64,000 nt of DNA from Pilaira anomala. Its lineage: Eukaryota; Mucoromycota; Mucoromycetes; Mucorales; Mucoraceae. The notes under the pieces were generated by a model, which had not been told where the DNA came from, searched no databases, and worked only from the letters and a program-made list of their open reading frames with translations. This document shows, piece by piece, positions 46,096-58,398 of this stretch. The stretch is taken from NCBI GenBank assembly GCA_025716855.1, contig JAIXMQ010000011.1:186001-250000 (forward strand), written 5' to 3'. Position numbers and translations under genes: made by a program. Each line of letters opens with the position of its first letter. Within the stretch, counting starts at the first letter, position 1.

Positions 46096-48625
46096 TTTTT
46101 TTTTATATATAAAGAAAAAAGGGGGTACTATACACAAGATTTTATTTTCCTTAAAGCAGGAAAAACTATCTATCTATAGCTGAAGAAGGTGTGGGATAGT
46201 AAATAACGGAAAGTTCGCAAAAACCTCCAGTTTCATCATCATGTAAATCTTTATACAACAGCTTTGGACTTTTTTTTAAAAAAAGAATCTGGTCTTTTCT
46301 TTACAAATAATACTATATTTATATATATTTATATATGTATATATATTCAAACCCTTCACTCACTTATACACTCACACCTTCTTTACACAAACACACGCTC
46401 ACTCCAAAATAAATCGCCGTAATAAAAATTGTTTAAATAGACACATTTATAAAGTTTTATTAATTTAATATACAAAATCATTTTTTTATTGATGAAAAAA
46501 TATCTGATATGTTAATATACAAGGTATACTTTATTTACCAAGGGGGAGGGAGAGTGAGAGAGTGAGAGGCAGAGAGAGAAAGAGAAAGAAAGAAAGAGCG
46601 CCTATTTTTTTTTTCTTCTTTTTCTTCTTGTTCTTTCTTTCTTTCTTTTTCTTTTTTTTTTTTTTTCTTTTAAGTCATCAAGACCCGACATAGGAATCAC
46701 GTCGAGTGTGATACTTTTTCTATAAATCTAATTAAGAAATAAGTATCTTCATACTCAAGCATTTCTTTTAAGGCTTACGCGCATCATTTTCGTGCACCAT
46801 TTTTTTTTTTTTTTTCATTTGCTGACGTCCACCTCACTACTAATGGATTTGGATGGGATACCCTTTTTATTACATACATACAATCCGTACAAAAAAAAAA
46901 GAGTATTTTTTATTGAGATTTATTAAAAAATAAAGTTTTCATAGCTATAATATATCTTATCACTGACAAGATGTATTATGTATGCAGATTTCAAAGTTTT
47001 TTAATTCTTAGAACCATCTCTTGTCTAGATACGATACGTGTGCTGGTCAAAGAAGAGATTAAGACTATTGTGGTAAGGAAGATTTATAATCAAAATAAAT
47101 ACTTGTAATAAACATCTTAAAAACCAAAATAACAGAATAAGACCTATTAGTTTCTAAAACAACATTATCTTTTTATTTGTCTCATCTATCCATTCATAAT
47201 TTAAACACAAACTCTCGTTATCGTTAATGAATAAGTGATTTAAGTTATAGGTTATTGATTAGAAAGTTGATATATGTATCGTTTTTTTTCGAAAGGCATC
47301 ATTGTAGTCGCTCGAATTTTTTCTTTATCGGCAGCATTATAAAAAAAAAACCCCCTGATAAATATCAACGTTTATTTAAACCCCAAGAAAAAGGTCGGAT
47401 AGACGTCTTTCTTTTTTTTTTATATATACAATTTAGTTTCCTTTCTGCTTTAAAATGAGAAAAGAAAAGCTATATGAAAGATTTTTTCTCAGGCATTTTC
47501 ATGAAGCTGCAAATCTTCCGGTAAAAAGCACATATCTTATATAAAAAAAAAAGTACAATATTAAGAACACTCTATTAGTTGGGGAAGAAGAGAAAAGATG
47601 CTTTTAACTTAAGTATGTTATTTCTGGTATTTGTTCTCTTCTTCATCTTTTTATCTGATTGCTGCAAGTGTACAACTATTACGAAATCTTACGAAAAAGG
47701 TGATTATTTCTTTTGGTGCTCGGTAAAATAAATGTTTATTTTGAACCAAAATAAGCAACTTTGATTAATCGTTTTATATTAAGAACAATATCGAAGTAAT
47801 ACACTTTAATTTTTCTGCGAGTTGTTTTTTCTTGCAAATTCTTCGTGATGTGGCCCCTGCTCTTTTTTTTACATTTTTTTAACTACGTCTTTTTTTTTTA
47901 AAAAAAAAAAATAAAACTCTTTGACTCAATATACTTTATTTTTGTGCATGGTTGAGCTGTTATAATTTAGTCATTTATTTGCACACTTGAATTCCTTTGG
48001 ATATTAATAAAAAAATTGATTCATTATTATCATTTTATTAAATTGTTCTGCTTGTCAACAGGCCTTGATGCTCGCTTTTTATCACAAAACATCATCTTGT
48101 CACTCTATAAAGTGTTAAAGTTTGTTTGTTCGTGGTGAAAGAAAAAGAAGTTCGATATTAAAGATAAAAAGAGTTTCGTAAGCACCGGTTCCTGTTGACA
48201 AGTAGAACGACTTGATAAAGTAAAAGTAAAATAAAGAAAAGAGAGTCTTTAAAAGTAAAAAAACAATGGAGTTAAATATCCAAGGGAATCCAAATGTAAG
48301 AAATAAAAGAAAATATAATAAAAATAAGATATTATTAAATTAGAAGATAAAAGGTCTTAAGTATAAAGAAGAATAAGCACTTAAATTGTTACAAAATAGT
48401 GAATTGATTTTATTTAGTTTGATATTTCTAAAGGCATTTATATGTTTTCTAATTTTTAATATTTTTTACAAAATACCGAGTTTTCAAACGAGCATCATCC
48501 TCGTCAAGAAAGCGTTGTCGTTAAGGAGGACAGTCGTTGAGAACAATAGATAATAAAAAAAAGGATGTAGCAGGAGCATAAATATAAGCTACATACACTA
48601 TGAAGGCCGAATGCAAAAAAAAATT

Positions 48626-48630
48626 AAAAA
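48626..48630 (-). terminator. RNA polymerase III T-run terminator of the tRNA gene
   Basis: On the minus strand, TTTTT starts 6 bases after the tRNA 3' end, and a longer T9 run follows at 48615..48623. This is what polymerase III needs to stop. Confidence 0.75.
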
Positions 48631-48636
48631 TGTAAG

Positions 48637-48710
48637 AACCCATGGCGGGGGTCGAACCCGCAATCTTTAGTTTAGAAGACTAACGCGTTATCCAATTACG
48701 CTACACGGGC
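48637..48710 (-). tRNA. tRNA-Arg (anticodon UCU)
   Basis: A 74-base gene on the minus strand folds as a complete cloverleaf. The acceptor stem is GCCCGTG with CATGGGT (two G-U pairs), the D arm reads GCG...CGC, the anticodon stem is TTAGT/ACTAA with loop CTTCTAA giving anticodon TCT, and the T arm is GCGGG-TTCGACC-CCCGC. No intron is present. The A and B box sequences are normal, and a T-run terminator follows. It decodes AGA, a frequent Arg codon in this AT-rich genome. The gene is isolated in a gene-poor stretch. Confidence 0.96.
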
Positions 48711-50757
48711 GCTGTACATTCTTTGAATTTGTATTTATAATATATCTGTTTTGTAATTTAAAATTGAATCACGTGATATACACGTGAGTTTCATGCTTCT
48801 TCTTCGCTAAGTAACAATAGACTTTTTCAAGTTTATCTAATGAGTGAATATCCAAGAGTGTTAAAAAGGAACAAAAGGTCGCCACCGCAAAAAAAAAAAC
48901 ATTCGTTCCGCTGTTGAGTATAGATATGCTGGAATATCTCGGCTCTGTTCATCGTAACATTTGATTAATATCAATTGATTTTGCGCTGGATTGACCAGTA
49001 GAACAAGTGATATTCTACAGTTAATTGAAGAAAATCCATCCATCAAAAAAAAAAATTGCGATGGATATATTTACTATTTCAGATGAGATTTTTCTGTTTA
49101 ATGCTAATGATTTAAAAACAAATGATGAATTGTTAGAAAATTTTAATTGTAGAAAACAATTAAATAAAATATCAAAATAATTTTTGTTTCAAATTTAAAT
49201 AACAAAAAATGAAAAGACTTGGGATTTCCGTAAATGCTATTTAATGAGATTTTGTTCCTTTTTAACACTCTTGGATATACACTCATTACGATAATCTGCT
49301 GCAGTTGAGCGACATATTTTTTCTTGAAGTACGACACTTTTTTTTTTTTCTCAAAAAAGTGCGACGACTTATTATTGTGCGACATCATTTTGAGAAAAGG
49401 TGTAATTGCCAAATTTAGTTCTTGAATTTTTTGCTTGATTGTGGTCTTGATTTCATCACAGAACAATGTGTACTTTCAAGCTCTGTTTCAAGTTGAGATA
49501 TGCGCTCGTTTTTTCTTCTTAGCACCTTGTTTATAAACTTTCTTAACAAGTTACCAAATTGCTGCATTAAAGTAGTAAAAACTTTACGGATTACTTGAGT
49601 TCCTAATATGTTATTTAACACGGAAGTACTACGCTCACACTTCTAAATATTATTATCATTTTCCCAAAGTAAATTTTAAAAGATTTTGTATCGGACAGAC
49701 AATATACACCTGTTTTTTTTTTCCTTCGCTACTTGATTCAAGAGCAAATGCTATGTATATTTATACAATTGATTATTTCAAAAAAAAAATTTATTTCATT
49801 CAAACAACTTTCTAATTTAACCTTCAAATCAAATCCCAAAAACAGTGGGAAATCCAGTAAATGTAATATATACGTTTTTTTTTTTTGACAGATTTGTAAT
49901 AACGATGTAGCCTACTAAAAAAACAACAACGTGAATAATGCTATGCTCTCTTTTGATAATTTACAATACAGTGTTTGCTAATTAATTTTAAGTTAATTTC
50001 CTAAAACGTGGTGGGGACACTACAAACATCTTTTCTGTATCTCTCTCTTCTCTTTTTTTTTCTCTTTTTTTTTCTCTTTTTTTGCAGATCGCATTTTTCT
50101 TGCTGTATACCGATCAACGCAGTATTGATATTCTGCATTAAATACTTCTATTATTTCTTTTTCAATTAAAGATAATATGTTTTTTCTGCAAAAATTTTTT
50201 TTTTAAAGTTTATTACAATTCAGGTACTCACACATTAAATATAAAAGAAAAAAAAAACTCTCCTTTCCTTCTCATAGCGAGCATAAGATTACTCAAAGAA
50301 ACAAATCAACCCTTCACACATATACGTATGAAGCCATGCTTTTAGATATAGTATTAAGAAATAAGGTTATGTATAATATAAACATTTTTTTTTTTTATTA
50401 CCCCAACATCCCCCTTTCTCTCCCCCCCCCCCCATATTCCCCTTATTTTCCTTTAATAAAAGTTTTTCGATTGAAATTTTTTAGTACTACAATATGGCTG
50501 TCAGTTTTTACCGAAATCGTCAATTACTATAAACGGGTTTGTATTTTTTTTTTTCATGCAAGAGAGATGGTTTTTAGCTACAATTATTGTCACACTTGAC
50601 CGATCTCTTCTCATCGTCTCAATTAAATAAATAATAATAATAAAAAAAAAAAAACAACGGAAAACAAAACCACAAGGTTACATTTAGTAAAAGCGAACAT
50701 CATATTTCACACATTTTTTGTTCGTATTCGAGAAAATTTAAGCATTTGTTTACGCCC

Positions 50758-50794
<37 letters not shown>

Positions 50795-50832
50795 TTTCTT
50801 CTTTAAAAAGAAAAAGTAATAATCGTACGATT
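48711..50832. other. 2.1-kb gene-poor spacer
   Basis: AT-rich, with several A/T runs. On the minus strand, 49143..49621 holds two overlapping short ORFs, one with a coiled-coil-like stretch (RKNERISQLETELES); I could not build a gene from them. A C-run lies near 50420. Confidence 0.4.
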
Positions 50833-53728
50833 TTATTTTCCTATATCGTGTCTACCTAATGTTTTAGGTCCGGGTAATTGAAGTGTTCTTCCGCGACGGC
50901 TTCTTGCAGGACGAGGTATAGGATTAAATTTTTTTCTGGGCTTAGGTGGTTCTGCATCCCATTCTGGCTCGGCTTTGATCTCGTCTTCGTTTGATTTATG
51001 TTTCTTTGCTTCTTCTTCGTTCAAATCTTCCTCTGAAGCTTTACGCTTCAATGTTGCTTCAGTTGATTCATCTACTGCTGAAGATCTTTCCTTAGTATCT
51101 TCAGTAGTAGGCTTATCTTGATCAATTTCTTTCTTACTCTCGTCGGCAAGCACTTGCGTCTCTTCTGTAGTCATTTCATAAACATCCCTCTTTTCCTTCT
51201 CGATACCATCTTTTTCTACAGTCTCAACTGTTGTTTTTTCAACTACCGTTTCTTCTATCGCTGTATCTTGTGATGGGGTCTTTTCAAAGGGTTTCTTAAA
51301 TTCTTCAGGTTTCTTAAACACTTCTTGAGGCTTCTTGAACACGTCGTGAGGCTTTTTAAAGACATCTTGCGGTTTTTTGAATTCGTGGGGTTTCTTGAAT
51401 TCGGCAGGCTTATCAGATTCATGAGATTGAGATGCCATTGCAGCCTTTCTTTCCTTTTTCTTCTTTTTTTGTTCCATACGATGAAGTCCCTTCTTTCTCT
51501 ATAGAAAAAAAAAAAAAAAAAAAAAAACCCCAAATTAGAATATAAAAATTATCAAGGATCTGACAGGTACCTTTTCATTTTCTTTTTTCTCTTGTTCAGT
51601 CAGTTTCTTTGGTTTCATTTTTTTATCATTTTGTCCAAGATACTCTTCTTGTTCAGCAAGAGCGGCTTGCCATTGTCTGGAGAAGGTCTTTACTTTACGA
51701 TTAATTAAAATCGTAGCAGTTTCAAATGAGTCGAGGGAACCGAATTCATGTTCCATGGTATTCCACGTATCGATTAATCGCATTGGATTATCTACGTTCT
51801 TTTGTAAAGCCTTTTTGAAAAGGGATTGACATACAGTATAGTTTCCTTGGTTACGTTCGAATGTGATGTATTGAATCCAGGCTTCTGCATCTCGACCGTG
51901 CGTTTCTACAATTCCTTTCCATAATTCTCGTGCTTTATCGATTTTAAAGAATCTCTTTTCGGCGAAATATGCATAATATTTTTCAATACGGTAATAAGGG
52001 TCTTCTGTTTCAGGGAATGCTGTATGTAAAAGAGAGTGAATATGGTATATAATAAATCAAATAGTAAAAAAAAAACAAAATAATGTACCTTCATTAAAAA
52101 TTTGGAGACATTCAACAAAGGCGATTTCCATATCTATGAGATCATCATCACTTACTTTTTTTTTAAAGAAAGAAAATATGAGTTAGTTATTAAAATTCCA
52201 ACGAGCATAAAATCTATTCTTTACCATCTTCCCATTCAATTTCTCTTCGAGTATAATCAAGTTTTGCTAATAATACTGTAATTAAATCTTCCATGCTAGA
52301 TAAAAGCTGTTTCGAAGTTAAAGCAGTATCGAAAAGATCTATATATTTAAAGATTAATATATCATAATATTAATAACAACAAAAATAATATTTACTATTC
52401 ATTAAATCTTCTTCTTGATTTTCTGACTCCCATAATCTTGCTCTATGAGAAAACAATATTCCAGACCAAGGACAATTACGAATAGCGCGTAAAGTAATTG
52501 GTTCTAATTGAGAAGTAATTCTACCTTTTTCAATCTACACAACAAAATAAATCAGTAAAAAAGATCTTCTATATTTTTTTTTAAGAGAAACTTACTAAAT
52601 ACAAGATGTAATCATCCCATAAAGTGGGATCAAGACAATAAATCACAATTGCTCTTTCATATAAACATCTTACATGATTGACACTGGACATATTCTTTGA
52701 TATCTTTTCATTCTCAATATATTCATAAAATGTATCCAATGCGTATCCTGAGGAAGTAAGTTTCATCTCAAAGAAATCTCTTTCTTCAGCCGCTTTTTTT
52801 GTTTTTGAATAAATACGAGTTGTCTTCATCATGGTACTTTCATAATTGTCGTTATCCCAAGTAGATATAAAACTAGAAAAACTATCGAATGTATCTTGAT
52901 AATCGATATGAAGTACACCTAATCGTGAGACAAACATGTCATAAACTCTTTTTTGTTGTTCAGGTGTTTTAAACTTATTTAGTATCTCTAATTCGAATTC
53001 GGCATAGGGCTTCCAGATCTCTTGACTTTGTTTGATATGAAATTGTGTAGCTCTAACTGCAAGTAATAGATATTTACGAGTTTTTTCGATTACTTCTTCT
53101 GCTTCTACTATTATCGTCTCGTTGTCAAATTGTTGATGAAATTCTTCAAGGATAAATTCTATATAGGATTTCCAAACATTCATTACTACCAGAAAAAAAA
53201 AAAAAAAGTTAATATAATTCTTCTTAAAAACGCGCTACAGTCATTTAAATTTACATAAATAATCGTCTTGTGCTAAATCATATAACTCCATAAGCTTTTG
53301 ACGTCCTTGTTCTGTATTGGCTTCCTTTTTAGCGTCATTAATCCAATCCAACCATAAAGCTTCGGTCAAAGGAAAGACTTGATGCATATTCAAACGAGCG
53401 CGTTCAAGTTCTTCTGGTAAACCAGCTTGTTTTAAAGTTTCTATCAATTGAACATGAATTTGATACTGTGTATTATCTTCTTCAAGCTAAAATAGGATAA
53501 AAATAAGTATGGTTTCTTAGATTTATTTTATGCCTTTTTTTTTTATACTTTTTCCATGAGATCAGGTAAAGCTTCTAAAGCTTCTAAAGTTTTAGTAGCT
53601 TCGGATTCTTCTGGTGTTTTTTCAACCGTCTGCTGCTCAGTTTCTTCTGGTGTTTTTTCAACCGTCTGTTTAGTTTCTTCGGTTGTTACTTCTTGCATAT
53701 CATGATCAGTTGGTTCGTTTGTATCCAT
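50833..53728 (-). CDS. SART3/Prp24-like HAT-repeat protein without visible RRM domains
   Basis: Eight exons sum to 811 residues in frame (53549..53728, 53255..53486, 52596..53185, 52396..52534, 52225..52338, 52089..52154, 51571..52019, 50833..51498). After an acidic leader with two copies of a TVEKTPEE motif, residues about 75-580 are half-a-TPR (HAT) repeats: ALWLDWINDAKKE, NVWKSYIEFIL, EIWKPYAEFELEIL, LWDDYILYL, AWIQYITFERNQGN, LIDTWNTMEHEFG. The order and the FERNQGNY and WNTMEHEFGSL stretches match SART3, the U4/U6 snRNP recycling factor. The last 220 residues are charged and disordered, with six FKKP repeats and a basic RPARSRRGRTLQLPGPKT end. The two RRMs expected between the HAT region and the C-terminus are not seen. 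Either they were lost or this is a HAT paralogue. Confidence 0.82.
51289..51399 (-). repeat. In-gene tandem FKKP peptide repeat (six units)
   Basis: Six FKKP units spaced by 2-3 residues (HE, QDV, HDV, QEV, EE) in the tail of the HAT-repeat protein. The variation in codons argues against a recent DNA-level slippage. Confidence 0.85.
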
Positions 53729-53879
53729 TGTATATGATTAATATTAAAGGAATAAAAAAAAAGAAAAAAGAAAATAAAACGTTTTTTTTTTTTTTCGTGT
53801 AAATAGGTTTGTGTGCTTGTGACTTGTTAAGTTGTTTGAAAGACAAGGAAGAAGAAAGGCTTCCTTTTTTTTTTTTATC
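53729..53879. promoter_or_regulatory. Divergent promoter region, HAT protein (-) and DUS1 (+)
   Basis: A 151-base head-to-head spacer rich in A-runs on one side and T-runs on the other. No binding site recognised. Confidence 0.45.
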
Positions 53880-54213
53880 ATGTTGAAAAGTTTTGAAAAA
53901 AGAATTTTACGTCAGTGTCTTCGACAATATAGTACCAGTCAAAAACTCGAAGGATATGAGTTTTATAAAAAGATATTAGGTTCACCAAAGTATATTGTAG
54001 GACCTATGGTCGAACAGTCCGAGTTAGCTTGGAGAATACTTAGTAGAAGATATAACGCCCATTTATGTTATACGCCCATGTTTCATTCCAGGCTCTTTAG
54101 CGATCCCATTAACGGATCAAAATATCGATCAGAACAATGGACAACCAATGCAGACGATCGACCCCTTATCGTTCAAGTAAGAGAATGAATGAATTAAGGT
54201 TATTGTGCCTAAC

Positions 54214-54244
<31 letters not shown>

Positions 54245-55248
54245 ACACATATAGTTTTGCGCCAACGATCCTCAGACCCTATTGACAGCAGCAAAATATG
54301 TAGAAAATAGTTGTGATGCAGTTGATCTTAATTTAGGCTGTCCACAATACATTGCTAAAAAGGGAAGATACGGATCATTTCTGCAAGAAGATTGGGAGAC
54401 GATCTATAAATTAATATCTACATTACATCAAGAATTGATTGTACCTGTCACAGCCAAGATACGAGTATTTGAGTGCGTAGAAAAGACAATTGAGTATGCA
54501 AAGATGATTGAATCAGCAGGGGCACAAATGTTAGTCGTTCATGGTAGAAGAAGAGAACAAAAGGGACATTATACAGGGCTAGCTGATTGGACAAAAATTA
54601 AAGCCGTAAAGGAGGCGGTGAAAATACCAGTGATAGCAAACGGAAATATTCTTTATCATGATGATCTGCAGGATTGTTTAGAACAGACAGGAGCGGATGG
54701 AGTCATGAGTGCAGAAGGAAACTTATTTAACCCTTCATTATTTAAACCGTCTTTGGCATTACCACCCAAGACATATGATATAGCTTTAGAATACCTTCAG
54801 ATCTGTAAAGAATTAGATACGATCACAAGACCTGTCATTATCAAAAGTCATTTATTTAAATTATTTCATGCTAGTTTACCAGTTCATACGGATTTAAGAA
54901 ATAGATTAGGCGTATGTTTTGATCTGGAAGAAATGATCCGAATTACGCATGAATTAACAGATAGATTAAAGAGAGAAGAACAGGGAACAAAAGAACAAGT
55001 TGAGATCGATGACGATGGTATTCGAACATATGCACGTTGGAGATGCCAGGTAAAAACTTTATGATATTTCTCTCAGGGCAGTTTTTTTTTATTTATTTAT
55101 TTATTTTAACCACATTTCTGTTTTGGCTTAGCCTTATTTTCGATCAAAATTAAATGTAGACTATCAAGAGGAGAAAAATAATTCTAGAAGGGAACGAGCA
55201 ATTGAAGCATTACGAGCTAAAAAAGCATTATTAGCTTCAAAATTATAA
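53880..55248 (+). CDS. DUS1: tRNA-dihydrouridine synthase DUS1
   Basis: Three exons, 53880..54176, 54255..55049 and 55132..55248, join in frame to 402 residues. The Dus TIM barrel is clear: the FMN-binding start [37 protein letters not shown], the active-site motif [20 protein letters not shown] with the catalytic Cys, [14 protein letters not shown] and [15 protein letters not shown], and IPVIANGNI followed by [12 protein letters not shown]. The motif set matches the eukaryotic Dus1 class, which reduces U16/U17 in tRNAs. The first 22 residues ([20 protein letters not shown]) are basic and could be a mitochondrial presequence, a point not settled by the sequence. An alternative upstream start is possible in frame but adds low-complexity residues. 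The gene is divergent from the HAT-repeat gene. Confidence 0.95.
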
Positions 55249-55313
55249 ATAAACGATCCACGGACATCTTTATCAAACTGAAAGCGGCAAAAATAAATAA
55301 ATAAATAAATACC

Positions 55314-55339
55314 ATTACACACACGCGTGTGTGTGTAAT
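55314..55339. repeat. Near-perfect AC/GT palindrome after DUS1
   Basis: ATTACACAC...GCGC core...GTGTGTAAT: arms are reverse complements apart from one extra dinucleotide on the right. It lies 65 bases after the DUS1 stop, following an (AAAT)n-like stretch. Confidence 0.75.
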
Positions 55340-55911
55340 CCATGCGTTAATTTGAGTTTGATCACACAACACACCCCTTTTCCGCGCTTTAAACGATCAA
55401 TTCCCCTTTATAAATAATTTATCATATGTTAGATTTCTTTTACACAGCCTAAATACTACTGAACGTGTATTACAATGTTCACGGGGTTTGTGTGTGTGTG
55501 TGTGTATGTGTTTTTGCTCTCAATTCGTTGGGTGATCTTTTTGTTAAAGCGTTCTATTGTCGCTAAAGCCCGGAGAATTGCTTAAATCGAATGAGCTCTT
55601 TCACTCATCTTTAAATACCTTGTGATTTCCTTTAAAGTATTTAGATCTATTATAAGTTGGTTTATTCAATGTCTTCTTTCATTATCGTTTGTGTTGATAT
55701 CGTTAAAAAAAAAGTATTTTTTTGTAGTTAAACCTGGCTTGGAAAACGACGTTTCCCGATTTATATAAGTATAATAATAAGTTTAAATGATTAGGTCAAA
55801 CAAGGCTCAAGAAAGTAGAAAAGAAAAAGTTTAAATTCTATCATCCACAAGATTGATAATGATATTTAATATTATATACCTCAAATTTCATGATTTCTCT
55901 AAACATTTACT

Positions 55912-55955
<44 letters not shown>

Positions 55956-56919
55956 CGTCTGTATAAGCTTACTACATATTAGTAAGATCAGCAAAAGTAA
56001 TGGAAGGAAGGAGAGTTAAGCTTGTTTTTATCATTTAACCAAACTCTCGCTACGTGCTATACTTTTAAAGTGCTTCTTGACAATTAAATTTATTAAAACT
56101 TGTGTAATATATACACATATATTTACAATTTAACAATTAATGAATACACTTCTTTTTTATTTTTTTGGAAAAAGTATAATACAAATAACAAATGATATGA
56201 GGCGTTTTACTTCTTTATTTTTACAAAATAATAGAACAATCAAAAAGTTAGTACATAAATTAGTACCGTGAGCACACGGTATTACAAGCTATTTATGTAA
56301 CAAGTATTTTTCCAGGGTAACAAACAAAAGATTAATGCATACAGTACTATATGAATGCTTATTTCTACCGGATTCTTTTATATTAATTCACCTGTGCTTG
56401 GTTCTCTACAATATGGTTCAGTTTCAATCTTTTTTATTGAAAAGAAATTTATTATAATTTTGTGTAGGATTAATTGTTGTTGTTGTTGTGGAGTAAATAC
56501 ATATAGTAGGCTTAAGAAAGAGAACTTGTCTTGATATTTGTCAATTTCATGATGACGGAATTTATAACAACTATCCAAGCTTTTAAGCTTGTCTAATATT
56601 CAAAAGCATTTTTATTCAAGGCACCGAATTTCTCCTCACGTAAGATATGTAAGCTTCTTCAGGTTTCGTTAAAAACAAAAACATTAAAGCATGAGTCTTT
56701 TTCCTATATTTATAAGTATTTATCAATATATATGTCTACCTTTGCGGACCAAAAATAATCGACAAAGCTCCAGAAGGAACGCATTTACTAGTTACCGAGG
56801 TCTGGCTTGATTATAATGGCTATACCTCTTGCCAAAAGTCAAAAACACAAGCAATAACTGGCATGTCATCAACTAAAAGTTAAAAAAAAAAAAAAAAAAA
56901 ACTCTTCGGCCAGAGAATC

Positions 56920-57189
56920 CTAGAGTGTCATTTCAATGCTCATAATACCCGAGTCATCCATAACAATGATATCTCCTTTCTTTGAGGTTTTGCCCGCCCC
57001 TTCTGTTATTAACTTGGTAAATACACCTTTATCCTCAATTGCAATACCAATTACTTCAACGTAATCATCGTAATTTTTCTTCTTTGCATCAGCAATGTTG
57101 GTAAAGTTATATACCATAGTTCGTGGTGTGATTTGTCTGCCTGATTCCGATAGCGAGCAAGGCCTTATTCTGATAAATAAGCAGGTCAA
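56920..57189 (-). pseudogene. Isolated RPA70 (RFA1)-like OB-fold fragment
   Basis: An open frame of 89 codons. The part from YNFTNIADAKKKN to DDSGIMSIEMTL resembles one OB-fold of the large subunit of replication protein A (DBD-B region): the YNF-I start, VEVIGIAIE, TSKKGDIIVMDDSG. About 60 residues match the pattern; the rest of the 600-residue subunit, including the other OB-folds and the zinc ribbon, is not seen around it. The part before YNF (CLFIRIRPCSLSESG) does not look like the expected linker. So it is either a decayed copy or one exon of something shorter. A partial RPA-like domain can also come from Helitron-type elements, but no Helitron parts are visible. Confidence 0.5.
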
Positions 57190-58398
57190 CTTTTGAGTCG
57201 ATTAATTTATTTTCATTTTTTTTTTATGTCACCAAGCCAAAGGGGAGCGCTTGCTTTTCAAGCCTAGATTGTAGTTCATAAGTTGTATGAAATGTAGTGG
57301 GAGCAAGTATTTGAGATGAGAATTTTTATTACCGTTGCATAATCAATTAAAGTTGTAAATTACGAAGAATAGAGAAAATGAGAGGAGAAGCGTGTACTGG
57401 TCAGTGAATCCAAAAGGATGCAAGAGAGTGTTCCTAGCTATAATGAACTGTATGAGTTAAACTGTGACAACAGAAGGATGGTTTATAGCTATTCAAGTAC
57501 TTACTTATGATACAGCTTTAGAAGAACATCTAAATTAAAAAACAAAATAAAAGAGAAAGGTTTAAATATATTAAAAGCCAGTGAAAATATGCAAAAAAAA
57601 AAAAAAAAAAAAATACCTGTATTGATCCCTCTCAAGTAACTTCAAACATGTACCTCCAGAGCCAGGTCTTCTTGAAAGACGACTGCAACGAGATGTTAAA
57701 TTCCAGAGAGTACTACTCATACTTTTATAATTGGAAAGAACATTTGTTATTTTTTTTTTTTTTTTTACCAATTGACAAGATGTATCAATGAAAAAAACAA
57801 CGAATTTAAATGTTCCCACGTTTCTGTATAACACTTTTTGATCCAAACTGCAAATGTAACACTTGAGTAAAAATTTTGAGAATGCACTTTCTATAAAAGT
57901 CAATTAATTGGTCTGCACGGGCTTGAACTTGTGATATTAAATAAAAAACTTGTTGAATAGTTGGCATCCCGAGTTTACAGATCGAACATTGGTTACAGAT
58001 CGACTGATACAGAAAGATGGTAATGTATTCATCATTGTTGTTATAATATAAACATTTGTACAAATGCTATATTATTATCTGAACTCGGTACATATATACT
58101 TAATTAGGAGAAATACAACAGATGGAGTCCACGGAAGAGGAGTTTTTTTTTTTTTTTTTTTACTCTTCCCCTTTTGTCAATACACAAGAAGAAAAGGAAC
58201 AAGGAGTTGGGGGGGGGGGATGTTCAGAAGATGAAAGGAGGTGTGTGGGGGGTAGAGACAAATAAAAAAAAAATGGGGGTTATCTTTTTCTTTCTCTCTT
58301 TACTGTTATATATAAATAGTTGTTAATTTTTCTTTTATTTTTGTTATTTTTATTTTGTTTTATTATTATTATTATTATTTTCTTTAAACTTTTAAAAA

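Larger units (their letters stand above)
45170..48636. other. 3.5-kb gene-poor spacer
   Basis: AT-rich spacer with T-run/A-run palindromes (45761..45780, 47890..47911), a hairpin at 45721..45752, dispersed-repeat copy B at 46036..46095, and GA-rich and CT-rich blocks at about 46545-46670. Short open frames such as 47255..47458 have no support as genes. Nothing else is recognised. Confidence 0.45.
55249..58398. other. 3.1-kb gene-poor spacer
   Basis: Contains a near-palindrome at 55314..55339, a long A-rich run (55915..55954), the RPA70-like fragment at 56920..57189 and several short minus-strand ORFs (57571..58063) of unclear status. One of these, ending LLERDQYR, sits before a GTATTT donor-like site, so an undetected multi-exon gene cannot be excluded. 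Confidence 0.4.

Noticed and set aside
47255..47520. Candidate small exon with MRKEKLYERFFLRHF followed by a GTAAAA donor
   Set aside because: No downstream exon or conservation could be supported.
49143..49621. Possible coiled-coil gene on the minus strand
   Set aside because: Two short overlapping ORFs could not be joined by credible splice sites, and no family was recognised.
57571..58063. Short minus-strand ORFs near the RPA-like fragment
   Set aside because: No similarity to RPA70 or to other known families, and no consistent exon chain; listed only as part of the spacer.
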